Below, in pieces: positions 42,056 to 50,135 of a stretch of 59,651 nucleotides of DNA; position 1 is the first letter of the stretch, and every line of letters starts with the position of its first letter. Source of the DNA: JAKVKY01 sp964293585 (GTDB lineage Bacteria > Bacillota > Negativicutes > Acidaminococcales > Acidaminococcaceae); contig CAXYYS010000009.1 in assembly GCA_964293585.1 (NCBI GenBank), forward strand, positions 1 through 59,651, written 5' to 3'. The notes under the pieces are model-generated. The model saw nothing but the letters and a program-made list of their open reading frames with translations, searched no databases and was not told the origin of the DNA. Position numbers and translations under genes: made by a program.

Positions 42056-42723
42056 TGCATATGATCAGTAAGGACGTGCAGGTGGATATCCATGCCCGCA
42101 ACGACCATGTGGCGGAACACGTCCATGAGTATTTAACGGCCCGGGGTATTTTTACCGTGAACGTGATGGGGGCTCCCGGAGCCGGCAAGACTACTACCCT
42201 GGAGCATCTGATTAAACTTCTGCCCGGTAAAAGTTACGTGGTAGAGGGGGATATTGAATCGGATATTGATACGGAGCGCCTGCGCAAGCAAAAAATCAGC
42301 GCCAGCCAGATTAATACTTTTGGCGCTTGTCATCTGGACGCGCCCCTGCTCCATAATGCGGTGCACACCCTGGAATTTGCGGTACCGGGAATCCTGTTCG
42401 TGGAAAACGTGGGCAACCTGGTGTGCCCGGCGGAATTTTCCATCGGGGAAGATATTAAGCTGCTGCAGGTTTGCGTGACGGACGGCAGTGACAAGCCTTA
42501 TAAATATCCGCTGGCTTTTGAAAAGGCGGATGTGATTTTGCTGAGTAAGATAGATTTGTTGCCCTATGTGGATTTTGACGAAGAATTTTTCCTGCAAGGG
42601 TTGCGGCATCTGAATCCGGAGGCGCCGTTCTTTAAGGTGGACGGCAAGACCGGTGCGGGGTACGACCAGGTTGCGGCCTGGCTGGCTCACAGAGCCCGGA
42701 GCGTGACGGAACCTAAAAGCTAA
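42055..42723 (+). CDS. hypB: Hydrogenase nickel incorporation GTPase HypB
   Basis: GTPase that drives nickel delivery with HypA. The 222 residues show Walker A GAPGAGKT (39-46), VEGDIESDIDTER, HLDAPLLHNAVHTL, FVENVGNLVCPAEFSIGE with the metal-site cysteine, and LLSKIDLLPYVDFD. There is no His-rich nickel-storage N-terminus, only scattered histidines. ATG 42055 overlaps hypA; ATG 42061 is also possible. Confidence 0.96.
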   Translation: MHMISKDVQVDIHARNDHVAEHVHEYLTARGIFTVNVMGAPGAGKTTTLEHLIKLLPGKSYVVEGDIESDIDTERLRKQKISASQINTFGACHLDAPLLHNAVHTLEFAVPGILFVENVGNLVCPAEFSIGEDIKLLQVCVTDGSDKPYKYPLAFEKADVILLSKIDLLPYVDFDEEFFLQGLRHLNPEAPFFKVDGKTGAGYDQVAAWLAHRARSVTEPKS

Positions 42724-42793
42724 ACTCCGCCGGCAGGGAGAAGCAGGAGTAGTTGCGTACGGGCAGAGAAACTTTGGTAGTGCAGGTGACGGG

Positions 42794-45118
42794 ATGGAAC
42801 AGACAGCAGTGAACACCTGGGAACTTTTTATCCAGGGACGGGTGCAGGGCGTCGGTTTTAGACCGGCAGTCCTGCGGCTGGCGCACAAATTCAAACTGAC
42901 CGGCTGGGTAGCTAACAGCAGCGGCGCCGCCTGGATTACGGTGAATGCCAGCGCTGCGGAGCTGCAACAGTTCTGCGCTGCTTTGCGGGCACTGCCGGCT
43001 CCCGTTGCGCTTACGCATCTGGACGCCAGGACGACTACGTCCCGGCGTTTTGTTGCTTTTACGATCAGGGAAAGCGGCGGCAGGATTCCGGCGCCGGTGG
43101 TACCGGCCGATCTGGGTCTGTGCCCGGATTGTCTGGCAGAAATGCTGGCCGGCGGCAACCGGCGTTTTCACTATCCGTATATCAGTTGTGCCCAGTGCGG
43201 TCCCCGCTATACGATCATGCAGGTGCTGCCTTATGACCGGGAGCGGACGACGATGTCGGAGTTTACCATGTGTCCCGATTGCAGCCGGGAGTATGCCAAC
43301 CCGGCAGACCGGCGCTGCTACGGCCAGACTTTAAGCTGCCCTGAGTGCGGCCCGCAGCTGGACGGTCGGGTACGGGGCGGGGCAGATCACTTACCGGCTG
43401 CGGCGGCGCTGGCAGCGGCCCGGGACCTTTTAACCGCCGGCAAAATTATCGCGGTGAAAAGCGTGGGCGGATTTAACCTGGTGTGCCGGGCAGACCAGGA
43501 AACAGCGGTGCAGGCTTTGCGCGAGCTTAAACACCGTCCGAGCAAACCTTTGGCCGTGCTGGTGAGGGACCTGGCAGCAGCACAGCAGCTTTGTACGGTG
43601 ACGGCAGCTGAGGCGGAGCTTTTACAAAGTCCGGCCCGGCCCATCGTGCTTCTGCAGCGTATCACAATGGCAGACGTGTTTAAGGAATCCGCAGTGGCTG
43701 CTCCGGCACCAATTGCCAGGTCGGTGGCTTATCCTTACGGCCGGCTGGGTATCTTTTTACCGCCCCAGGGTTTGTATGCCCTGCTGGCGGCAGACTTTCC
43801 CTTAGTGGTGACCAGTTGTAACGAGAGCGGTGCGCCCATCATTTTTAGAGATGGGGACATGGAAAAATATTATGCAGCGCATCCTGCAGTGGCAGGTTTA
43901 TTTACTTATGTCCGCGCCATCCTGAGACCGGCGGATGACAGCGTGGTCCAGGTAGTGGCAGGCAGGACGCAGATCTTGCGGCGCACTCGGGGTTATCTGC
44001 CGGAACCGGTAGCCGTTACTACGGCGCCGTCTCCTGCACAGCCGGTAGTTTTAGCCGCAGGCGCTCAGATGGAACCGGCGCTGGCCTTAGGACAGGGCCA
44101 GTTAGTTTATCCGGTGGCGGTACCGGGACATCTGGAAGAGGTGGCCACCCAACAGCATTTTGCCTGGCTGGCGCGGGATACGGCAAACTTGTTAGGGATG
44201 CAGCCGCAGGTAGTAGTGGCGGATTTGCATCCGGAGTATTACACCACGACCTGGGCCCGGGGTTTATCTTTGCAAGTACTGCAGGTGCAGCATCACCAGG
44301 CCCATGCCTTAAGCGTTATCGCCGAACACCATTTGCAGGGACCGGTGCTGGCAGTCTGCTTTGACGGTACCGGTTACGGCAGCGACGGTACTATCTGGGG
44401 CGGCGAATTTTTACGGTGCGAGGGTCTCAGCGCGCACCGGGTGGCGCATCTGGCGTCAGTGCCGATGCTGGGTGGAAATCAGTCCATGCGGCAGGGCTGG
44501 AAAACGGCGGTGTGCCAGCTGCTCCACGCCGGCTTAACACCGGCGGACTTTCCGGATGCGGTGCCGGAAGTCACGGACGCTCATGTGATTGCTGTGCGGG
44601 CGGCGCTCAGCCAGCAGGTTAACGTGATTGCTAATTCCAGTATGGGCAGGCTCTTTGACGCTGTCAGTGCCCTTTTAGGTATTTGCAGTGAGAATACCCA
44701 TCAGGGACGGGGCGCCATGGAACTGGAAGCCTGGGCCCAGCTGGCCCTGAATCAGCATCTGGCACCGCTGGCTTTACAGCTGGAGTGCCGAGGCACAGTT
44801 TATGATCCGGCGGTTATGCTGCAGCAGCTGGCAGTATCCCGTGCCGGAGTTAGGAAAGCTGACAGTTTGCAGTGGCGGGCTGCGGCTGCCCTGGGGTTCC
44901 ACCGGGCCTTAGTGAACATGGTCCTGACAGCGGCGCAAACAGAAAAGTGCCGGCAGGTAGTGCTTAGCGGCGGCTGTTTTGCCAACCGGATCTTATTGGA
45001 AGGCTGCGTGCAGGTTTTAACGGCAGCAGGTTTTGCGGTGTATGTGAACGAACAGGTGCCGCCCGGTGACGGCGGTATCGTCTTAGGTCAGGCTTATTAC
45101 GGTTTGTGCCGGCCTTAA
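42794..45118 (+). CDS. hypF: Carbamoyltransferase HypF
   Basis: Makes the thiocarboxamide on HypE from carbamoyl phosphate, the source of cyanide ligands. The 774 residues show an acylphosphatase domain (QGRVQGVGFRPAVLRLA), two zinc-finger pairs (CPDCLAEM, CAQCGPRYT, CPDCSREY, CPECGPQ), a YrdC-like domain (VKSVGGFNLVCRAD, LKHRPSKPLAVLV) and a Kae1-like C-terminal domain (VQHHQAHALSV, FDGTGYGSDGTIWGGEF, LSGGCFANRILLE). ATG 42794 lies 70 nt after hypB. Confidence 0.97.
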   Translation: MEQTAVNTWELFIQGRVQGVGFRPAVLRLAHKFKLTGWVANSSGAAWITVNASAAELQQFCAALRALPAPVALTHLDARTTTSRRFVAFTIRESGGRIPAPVVPADLGLCPDCLAEMLAGGNRRFHYPYISCAQCGPRYTIMQVLPYDRERTTMSEFTMCPDCSREYANPADRRCYGQTLSCPECGPQLDGRVRGGADHLPAAAALAAARDLLTAGKIIAVKSVGGFNLVCRADQETAVQALRELKHRPSKPLAVLVRDLAAAQQLCTVTAAEAELLQSPARPIVLLQRITMADVFKESAVAAPAPIARSVAYPYGRLGIFLPPQGLYALLAADFPLVVTSCNESGAPIIFRDGDMEKYYAAHPAVAGLFTYVRAILRPADDSVVQVVAGRTQILRRTRGYLPEPVAVTTAPSPAQPVVLAAGAQMEPALALGQGQLVYPVAVPGHLEEVATQQHFAWLARDTANLLGMQPQVVVADLHPEYYTTTWARGLSLQVLQVQHHQAHALSVIAEHHLQGPVLAVCFDGTGYGSDGTIWGGEFLRCEGLSAHRVAHLASVPMLGGNQSMRQGWKTAVCQLLHAGLTPADFPDAVPEVTDAHVIAVRAALSQQVNVIANSSMGRLFDAVSALLGICSENTHQGRGAMELEAWAQLALNQHLAPLALQLECRGTVYDPAVMLQQLAVSRAGVRKADSLQWRAAAALGFHRALVNMVLTAAQTEKCRQVVLSGGCFANRILLEGCVQVLTAAGFAVYVNEQVPPGDGGIVLGQAYYGLCRP

Positions 45119-45154
45119 AAATTTCTATTACTATTGTAGAAAAAGGAGCCAGTT

Positions 45155-45379
45155 ATGTGTGTAGCTTTTCCGGGTCTTGTTAAAAAAATTACGGGGCAGC
45201 ATGCCCAGGTGGATTTTGCCGGTACCTTAGCCCGGGTCAATTTAGCCCTGGTGGATGCGCAGGTCGGCGATTACGTGCTGGTACATGCCGGCATGGCCAT
45301 TGAGGTTATGCAGCAGGAGCAGGCCCTGGAGCTGACGGATTTGTACCAGGAACTGGAGGAGGCGGCCCATGCAGACTAA
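45155..45379 (+). CDS. hypC: Hydrogenase assembly chaperone HypC
   Basis: Small chaperone that holds the Fe(CN)2CO unit between HypD and the large subunit. The 74 residues begin with the essential MC (MCVAFPGLVKKI) and contain VDFAGTLARVNLALV and GDYVLVHAGMAIEVM, as usual for the HypC/HybG family. ATG 45155 follows AAAGGAG. It overlaps hypD by eleven bases. Confidence 0.95.
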   Translation: MCVAFPGLVKKITGQHAQVDFAGTLARVNLALVDAQVGDYVLVHAGMAIEVMQQEQALELTDLYQELEEAAHAD

Positions 45380-46406
45380 ACTTTTGGTGGCCTCCCTGCA
45401 AAATTCCCGGGGCCGGCCTTTAAAGCTGATGGAAGTTTGCGGCACCCATACGGCGGCCTTGTACCGCAGTGGGCTGCGCAACCTGCTGCCGCCGACGGTT
45501 AAACTTTTATCCGGACCGGGATGTCCGGTCTGCGTCACACCTACGGCTTATATTGATAAGCTGGTGGATTTGTCCAGGCAGCCGGGGCACTGCGTACTTT
45601 CTTTCGGCGACATGCTTGCCGTACCGGGAAGCCGGGATTCCCTGCTGAGCGCCCGGGCCCGGGGCGGGCACTGCGATTTTTTCTACCAGCCGGAAGATGT
45701 GCTGGAGCGGGCGGCCCGGGAACCACAGACGACCTTTATTTTGGCGGCGGTAGGTTTTGAAACCACGGCGCCGGTATGGGCGGCCCTGGCAGAGACAATC
45801 CTGGCCCGGGGTCTGACGAATATAAAATTTTTAACGGCGCTCAAAACCATGCCACAGGTCCTGGAGGAGCTGTGCCGGACGGCGGACATTGACGGGTTCC
45901 TGTGTCCCGGGCATGTGGCGGTGATCACGGGCAGTGAAATTTTCCGCCCGCTGGCGGTGCGTTACCATAAACCTATGGTGGTAGGTGGTTTTACGCCGGA
46001 ACTGTTAGCTGCGGCCCTGTGCCGTTTGGTATCTGCCGCCAGTCACAAGGAGGCCGGCCTCTGGAATGAGTACGGCGCTTTTGTCAAACCCCAGGGCAAC
46101 GTGAAAGCTCAGGCGCTGCTGCAGAAAGTTTTTACAGCGGGTCCTGCCAGCTGGCGCGGTCTTATGGTGCTGCCTGCTTCCGGTTTATACCTGCAGGGTC
46201 CGTATGCGGTGCTGGATGCAGGCAGTCGTGGTCTGGATGCAGATCAGATTCCGCCCGGGTGCAGCTGCGGCCAGGTTCTGACTGGACGGCTAACCAGCAG
46301 GGAGTGCCCGCTCTTTGGTAAGGCCTGCACGCCGTCACAGCCGGTGGGGGCCTGCATGGTTTCCAGTGAAGGCAGTTGCCGGATCGTATACGAGGAACAA
46401 GGTTAA
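45369..46406 (+). CDS. hypD: Hydrogenase formation protein HypD
   Basis: Iron-sulfur scaffold where the Fe(CN)2CO cofactor is built. The 345 residues include MEVCGTHT, LLSGPGCPVCVTP, VLSFGDMLAVPGS, AVGFETTAPVWA, GFLCPGHVAVITG and the C-terminal cysteines in CSCGQVLTG and KACTP. ATG 45369 has GGAGGAGG upstream inside hypC. Confidence 0.96.
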   Translation: MQTKLLVASLQNSRGRPLKLMEVCGTHTAALYRSGLRNLLPPTVKLLSGPGCPVCVTPTAYIDKLVDLSRQPGHCVLSFGDMLAVPGSRDSLLSARARGGHCDFFYQPEDVLERAAREPQTTFILAAVGFETTAPVWAALAETILARGLTNIKFLTALKTMPQVLEELCRTADIDGFLCPGHVAVITGSEIFRPLAVRYHKPMVVGGFTPELLAAALCRLVSAASHKEAGLWNEYGAFVKPQGNVKAQALLQKVFTAGPASWRGLMVLPASGLYLQGPYAVLDAGSRGLDADQIPPGCSCGQVLTGRLTSRECPLFGKACTPSQPVGACMVSSEGSCRIVYEEQG

Positions 46407-46459
46407 GCTGCTGCGGCAGAAAATGGTACGCAGCAAAATTATTATAGGGGAAGATCAAG

Positions 46460-47587
46460 ATGCAGATTGAACTGAAACACGGCGCCGGAGGCGCGGCAAC
46501 GGATGCCCTGATCGGCAGCCTGTTTGCCAAATATTTTCAGAACGAGATCTTAAGCCGCATGGAAGATGGGGCCGTACTGCCGGAACTGGCAGGCAGCCCG
46601 GTGTTGACCACGGATAGTTTTGTGGTTACGCCGCTCTTTTTCCCCGGCGGCGATATCGGCCGTTTGGCGGTGTGCGGTACGGTGAACGATTTAGCCTGTA
46701 TGGGCGCCCGGCCTTTGTACCTGACCGCCGCCTTTATCCTGGAAGAGGGCCTGAATCTGGAAGTGTTGGAGCAGGTGGTACAAAGTATGGCGGCTACGGC
46801 CCGGGAAGCAGGCGTGCAGATTGTGGCCGGCGATACCAAGGTGGTGGAACGGCGCCACCCGGATGCAGCAGTTGTCGTCACGGCGAAAACTGGGGCGGAT
46901 GCAGCAGCTGCTACCACGGGACAGGCTGGTGCGAATGAGGCAGCTGCTGCCATGGCGAAGGCTGGGGAGGATGCAGTCAGTGCCGGTACGGAGACAGCGC
47001 CGGGACTGTTCATTAACACGACCGGTCTGGGGTTACGTCCGGTTCACTGCCAGATTGGCGCCAGCCAAATCCGGCCCGGTGATAAAATCCTGGTGTCGGG
47101 AACCCTGGGCGATCATCACGGTTGTATCCTGGCTACCCGCTTAGGTTTACAGACCAGCCTGCAAAGCGACTGCGCGCCTTTAAACAAACTGGTAGCGGCG
47201 CTGCTGACGGCAGGCATAGACGTGCATACGGTCCGGGATATGACCCGGGGCGGTATGGCCACGGTGGTTAACGAGCTGGCTGCCGCTTCCGGCTGCCGGC
47301 TGGTACTGGAAGAAAAGCAAATCCCGGTCCGGGAAGGCGTCACTTCTTTGTGCGGTCTATTAGGACTGGAGCCTTACACCATGGGCAACGAAGGTAAATT
47401 AGTCCTGGCCGTGCCGGCGGAGCAGGCCGGGGCGGCGCTGGAACTTTTGCAGGCGCAGACCTACGGACAGGAGGCCGCCATCATCGGCTCGGCTCACAGC
47501 GGCAGCGGCGTCTTTTTACACACGGCGCTGGGCGGGTTTCGCAATTTACCGCCGCTCCGGGGCGAAGGGCTGCCCAGGATCTGTTAG
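46460..47587 (+). CDS. hypE: Hydrogenase expression/formation protein HypE with Ala-rich insertion
   Basis: Dehydrates its own C-terminal thiocarboxamide to thiocyanate, the cyanide donor. The 375 residues show HGAGGAATDALI, TTDSFVVTPLFFPGGDIGRLAV, GTVNDLACMGARP, GDTKVVER, INTTGLG, VRDMTRGGMATVVNELA and the essential C-terminal PRIC. Between GDTKVVERRHP and LFINTTG lies about 40 extra residues (roughly 139-181) of Ala/Gly/Thr-rich sequence with an imperfect repeat. Without it the length would match other HypE proteins (about 335). ATG 46460 follows a weak GGGG site. Confidence 0.95.
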   Translation: MQIELKHGAGGAATDALIGSLFAKYFQNEILSRMEDGAVLPELAGSPVLTTDSFVVTPLFFPGGDIGRLAVCGTVNDLACMGARPLYLTAAFILEEGLNLEVLEQVVQSMAATAREAGVQIVAGDTKVVERRHPDAAVVVTAKTGADAAAATTGQAGANEAAAAMAKAGEDAVSAGTETAPGLFINTTGLGLRPVHCQIGASQIRPGDKILVSGTLGDHHGCILATRLGLQTSLQSDCAPLNKLVAALLTAGIDVHTVRDMTRGGMATVVNELAAASGCRLVLEEKQIPVREGVTSLCGLLGLEPYTMGNEGKLVLAVPAEQAGAALELLQAQTYGQEAAIIGSAHSGSGVFLHTALGGFRNLPPLRGEGLPRIC

Positions 47588-47656
47588 GCCGGGTGGTAAG
47601 GGCAACGCGTTTTCCTGGGCTTAAGTAAATTTGCATCTGTCCCGGTAAAGAGGGCA

Positions 47657-47692
47657 GAGAAAAAGGGTACTGCAAGCTTTTGCAGTACCCTT
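47657..47692 (-). terminator. Terminator of the BASS transporter gene
   Basis: A perfect twelve-base-pair stem, AAGGGTACTGCA (47663-47674) with TGCAGTACCCTT (47681-47692), loop of six. On the minus strand it is followed by T residues (plus-strand A run at 47659-47664), so it serves the minus-strand gene. hypE, converging from the left, has no clear terminator of its own. Confidence 0.85.
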
Positions 47693-47706
47693 AAAATTAT
47701 GTTCGT

Positions 47707-48717
47707 TTAGGCTTTGGCAGGAGCAGCTTTCAGTTCTGCTTCTTCCGGTTGGTACTCCGGATCATACTTGGGGTTCAGGTAGTTCACATAGATGAACGCC
47801 AGGATGGCTCCGGAAATATTGTGCCAGGCACTGAAGATAGCGCCGGGAACCGTAGCCATAGGCATAGCAGCAAAGTGAGCTTTGGCCAGGCCTGTAGCCA
47901 GACCGGAATTCTGCATGCCGACTTCGATAGAGAGGGCGACAGCTTTTTTCCAGCTCATTCCGGTGGCTTTGGCAGCCAGGAAACCTAAAGCATAACCGCA
48001 CACATTGTGCAGGATAACCACTAAGAGGATGAGCGCGCTGCTCTGCAGGATGGCGTTGCGGCTGGCACCGATAACGCCGGCGATGATTAAGGAAATCGCG
48101 ATGGCGGAAACGGCGGGCAGATAATCAACGGCAACTGCGGCAAACTTGGGCAGGAACTTTTTTACAGCCAGGCCCAGGCAGATAGGAATGATAACGATCT
48201 CGATGATGCTCCAGAACATGGCTACCGGACTGAAATCAATCTTGGTGCCGATGATGAGATAAGTTAAGAGCGGGGTCAGGATAGGCGACAGCAGGGTGCT
48301 GACGCTGGTCATGGTCACGGACAAGGGCAGGTCGCCTTTGCTCATGAAGGTAATAACGTTGGAAGCAGTACCGCCGGGGCAGGTGCCGACCAAAACTACG
48401 CCGGCTGTCAGGGCCGGGCTCAGATCAAAGGCGCGGCACAGGAGAAAAGCCAGACCGGGCATGATGATGTACTGAGCGGCAGCGCCGATTAGAACATCGG
48501 TGGGACGCTTAAAAACCAGGATGAAATCTTCGGTGGTGAGCGTGGTGCCCATACCGAACATGATGACGCCTAACAGGAAACTGAGGATGGAAATACCGCC
48601 GGCTTTACCCAGTACCCATTTGAAGGAGTCCGGGAAGGTCATGCCCAGGATCAGGAACAAGACCGCCATTACACCGAAATACTTACCGATTGTTGCACAC
48701 ACTTTTTTCATAGTCAT
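47707..48717 (-). CDS. Bile acid:sodium symporter (BASS) family transporter
   Basis: A 336-residue polytopic transporter of the BASS family, whose members import bile acids, pyruvate, pantoate or other organic anions with sodium; the substrate here is unknown. Conserved parts are FLLGVIMFGMGTTLT, LVGTCPGGTASNVITFMSKGDLPLSVTMTS (the GGTASN motif) and EVGMQNSGLATGLAKAHF. The C-terminus is a Glu/Ala-rich tail. The open frame begins at 48759, but ATG 48717 follows a GAAGG site and gives MTMKKVCATIG. It is transcribed toward the hyp operon and has its own promoter and structured leader. Confidence 0.9.
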   Translation of the reverse strand: MTMKKVCATIGKYFGVMAVLFLILGMTFPDSFKWVLGKAGGISILSFLLGVIMFGMGTTLTTEDFILVFKRPTDVLIGAAAQYIIMPGLAFLLCRAFDLSPALTAGVVLVGTCPGGTASNVITFMSKGDLPLSVTMTSVSTLLSPILTPLLTYLIIGTKIDFSPVAMFWSIIEIVIIPICLGLAVKKFLPKFAAVAVDYLPAVSAIAISLIIAGVIGASRNAILQSSALILLVVILHNVCGYALGFLAAKATGMSWKKAVALSIEVGMQNSGLATGLAKAHFAAMPMATVPGAIFSAWHNISGAILAFIYVNYLNPKYDPEYQPEEAELKAAPAKA

Positions 48718-48775
48718 ACTAAGATACCTTCTTTCCCTTAAAATAATACTTGCAAACATACGCCTGAGGCGCTTC

Positions 48776-48797
48776 TTACGGTGGCAGAGCCCCGTAA
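48776..48797 (-). promoter_or_regulatory. Hairpin in the leader of the BASS transporter gene
   Basis: TTACGG (48776-48781) and GGC (48783-48785) pair with GCC (48789-48791) and CCGTAA (48792-48797), nine pairs with one bulge and a three-base loop. It lies between promoter and start codon. A short palindrome CGCCT-G-AGGCG (48761-48771) sits nearby. No known riboswitch class fits. Confidence 0.4.
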
Positions 48798-48815
48798 ATT
48801 TATATGTTGAAAGTT

Positions 48816-48845
48816 ATTATATACACCTTGACCCAAAAATGCAAA
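48816..48845 (-). promoter_or_regulatory. Promoter of the BASS transporter gene
   Basis: On the minus strand, -35 TTTGCA (48845-48840), an 18-nt spacer and -10 TATAAT (48821-48816); about 90 nt of leader follow. Confidence 0.6.
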
Positions 48846-48969
48846 CAAAAAAGCACTTTTTTGTAAACTTTTTTAAAACCTGACGTATTTTGTATACAAG
48901 GTTACAAAAAAATATGAAACAGATTTGACTTAAAAAAATAAAAAGCAGGGACTTTTTGTAAATTTTTGT

Positions 48970-48998
48970 TTGACAAGGCACAAGTATCAGCTTATAAT
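48970..48998 (+). promoter_or_regulatory. Consensus promoter of the lysine/DAP operon
   Basis: A perfect TTGACA (48970-48975), 17-nt spacer and perfect TATAAT (48993-48998), directly upstream of the lysine riboswitch. Confidence 0.92.
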
Positions 48999-49012
48999 AT
49001 ACGTAACTTGAA

Positions 49013-49169
49013 AGATAGAGGCGCGAAAAGCATCAGTATCCCGGGGAGAGGCATCGCCGAACCGGGTGAAAGGGCTATCGCCGAAGGGGGAAGGCAGGCA
49101 TGCCCTCCTGCCTGGGTCGTCGGGGAAACCCGGCGGACTGTCGTCAGCCTGGCTGGCGGAGAGCTATCT
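49013..49169 (+). ncRNA. Lysine riboswitch (L box)
   Basis: Senses lysine and stops transcription of the dap operon. The element has the L-box consensus: GAGGCGCGA after the P1 strand AGATAG (49013-49018), GGGGAGAGGCATCGCCGAA (about 49043-49061), the repeat GCTATCGCCGAAG (49074-49086), a GGCAGG/CCTGCC arm, and GGCGGAGAGCTATCT closing P1 (CTATCT 49164-49169). The 3' strand TATCTCAAC (49165-49173) can alternatively pair with GTTGGGATA (49199-49207), which would break the downstream terminator, giving a clear ligand-controlled choice. It precedes dapB, asd, lysC and dapA, which fits. Confidence 0.95.
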
Positions 49170-49194
49170 CAACTATTTAGGTGCATTTAACTTG

Positions 49195-49226
49195 AACCGT
49201 TGGGATATGTCTCAACGGTTTTTTTA
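49195..49226 (+). terminator. Riboswitch-controlled terminator
   Basis: AACCGTTG (49195-49202) pairs with CAACGGTT (49213-49220) around ten bases, followed by a T run. Its 5' arm overlaps the proposed antiterminator strand. Confidence 0.93.
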
Positions 49227-49280
49227 TAAGCTAATCTATTTTTCCTAACCCCATTATTAATGAAGAAAGGTGTGGCAAAG

Positions 49281-50063
49281 ATGAGCAAGGTTTTGGTGAA
49301 CGGCGCTTTAGGGCGCATGGGCAGCGAAGTGGTCCGGGCGGTGAATAACGCGGCGGACCTGGAACTGGTAGGCGGTGTGGATGTGCACGGTGCCGGTAAG
49401 ACGGTGCCGGGCAAGCAGGGCGCCCTGCCTGTCTATACGGATTTAGCAGAGGCACTGGCGGCCACCAAACCGGATGTGGTGGTAGACTTTACCAGGCCGG
49501 ATGCGGTCATGGGCGGTCTGCGCCTGATCTTACAGGCAGGCATTCATGCGGTGGTAGGTACCACAGGTTTTACCCCGGAACGCCTGGCCGAGGTCAAGCA
49601 ACTGGCGGAAGCTCATCATACGGCCGCCCTGATTGCGCCCAACTTTGCACTGGGAGCCGTGGTGATGATGAAACTGGCTGCCGAAGCCGCCAAGTATTTC
49701 AGCGATGTGGAAATCATCGAGAAACACCATGATCAGAAACTGGACGCGCCCAGCGGTACAGCTCTCTTGACCGCCCAGATGATCACGAAAGTGAGAACGG
49801 CCCATAAGCAGGGACATCCGGACGAGAAAGAAACTTTGGCTGCCGTCCGGGGCGGCGACGTGGAAGGTATCCGCATCCACAGTTTGCGGCTGCCGGGCTA
49901 CGTGGCTTCCCAGGAAGTAATTTTTGGCAGCCAGGGAGAAACCTTAAAGATTATCAACGACCCGGTAAACCGGGAATGTTATATGCCCGGCGTGCTCCTG
50001 GGCTGCCGTAAGATTTTGACACGGCAGGGCCTGGTGTACGGTCTGGACCAGATCCTGGATTAA
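49281..50063 (+). CDS. dapB: 4-hydroxy-tetrahydrodipicolinate reductase (DapB)
   Basis: Reduces the DapA product in lysine/diaminopimelate synthesis. The 260 residues begin MSKVLVNGALGRMGSEVV (nucleotide-binding loop) and include VDFTRPDAVM, VVGTTGFTPERL, APNFALGAVVMMKLA and the signature EIIEKHHDQKLDAPSGTAL. The open frame starts at 49260, but ATG 49281 has GAAAGGTG at 8 nt and lies at the true family N-terminus. It is the first gene after the lysine riboswitch. Confidence 0.96.
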   Translation: MSKVLVNGALGRMGSEVVRAVNNAADLELVGGVDVHGAGKTVPGKQGALPVYTDLAEALAATKPDVVVDFTRPDAVMGGLRLILQAGIHAVVGTTGFTPERLAEVKQLAEAHHTAALIAPNFALGAVVMMKLAAEAAKYFSDVEIIEKHHDQKLDAPSGTALLTAQMITKVRTAHKQGHPDEKETLAAVRGGDVEGIRIHSLRLPGYVASQEVIFGSQGETLKIINDPVNRECYMPGVLLGCRKILTRQGLVYGLDQILD

Positions 50064-50069
50064 GCGCGG

Positions 50070-50105
50070 GACGGTACAGTTGAGCCCTCAGGGCTGCCGA
50101 CCGTC
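50070..50105 (+). repeat. Nested inverted repeat between dapB and asd
   Basis: The outer arms GACGGT (50070-50075) and ACCGTC (50100-50105) enclose AGCCCT-C-AGGGCT (50083-50095). No T run follows, so it is not a terminator; it may stabilise or process the mRNA. Confidence 0.5.
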
Positions 50106-50135
50106 TGCAGTAAAGATAATGGGAAAAGAGGGAAC

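Noticed and set aside
42133..43158. A 341-codon minus-strand ORF opposite hypB and hypF
   Set aside because: Spans two genes with unmistakable motifs and has no ribosome site or domain of its own.
47663..47692. Perfect 12-bp palindrome considered as an attachment or recombination site
   Set aside because: It lies just past a minus-strand stop codon and is followed by T on that strand, so a terminator explains it fully.
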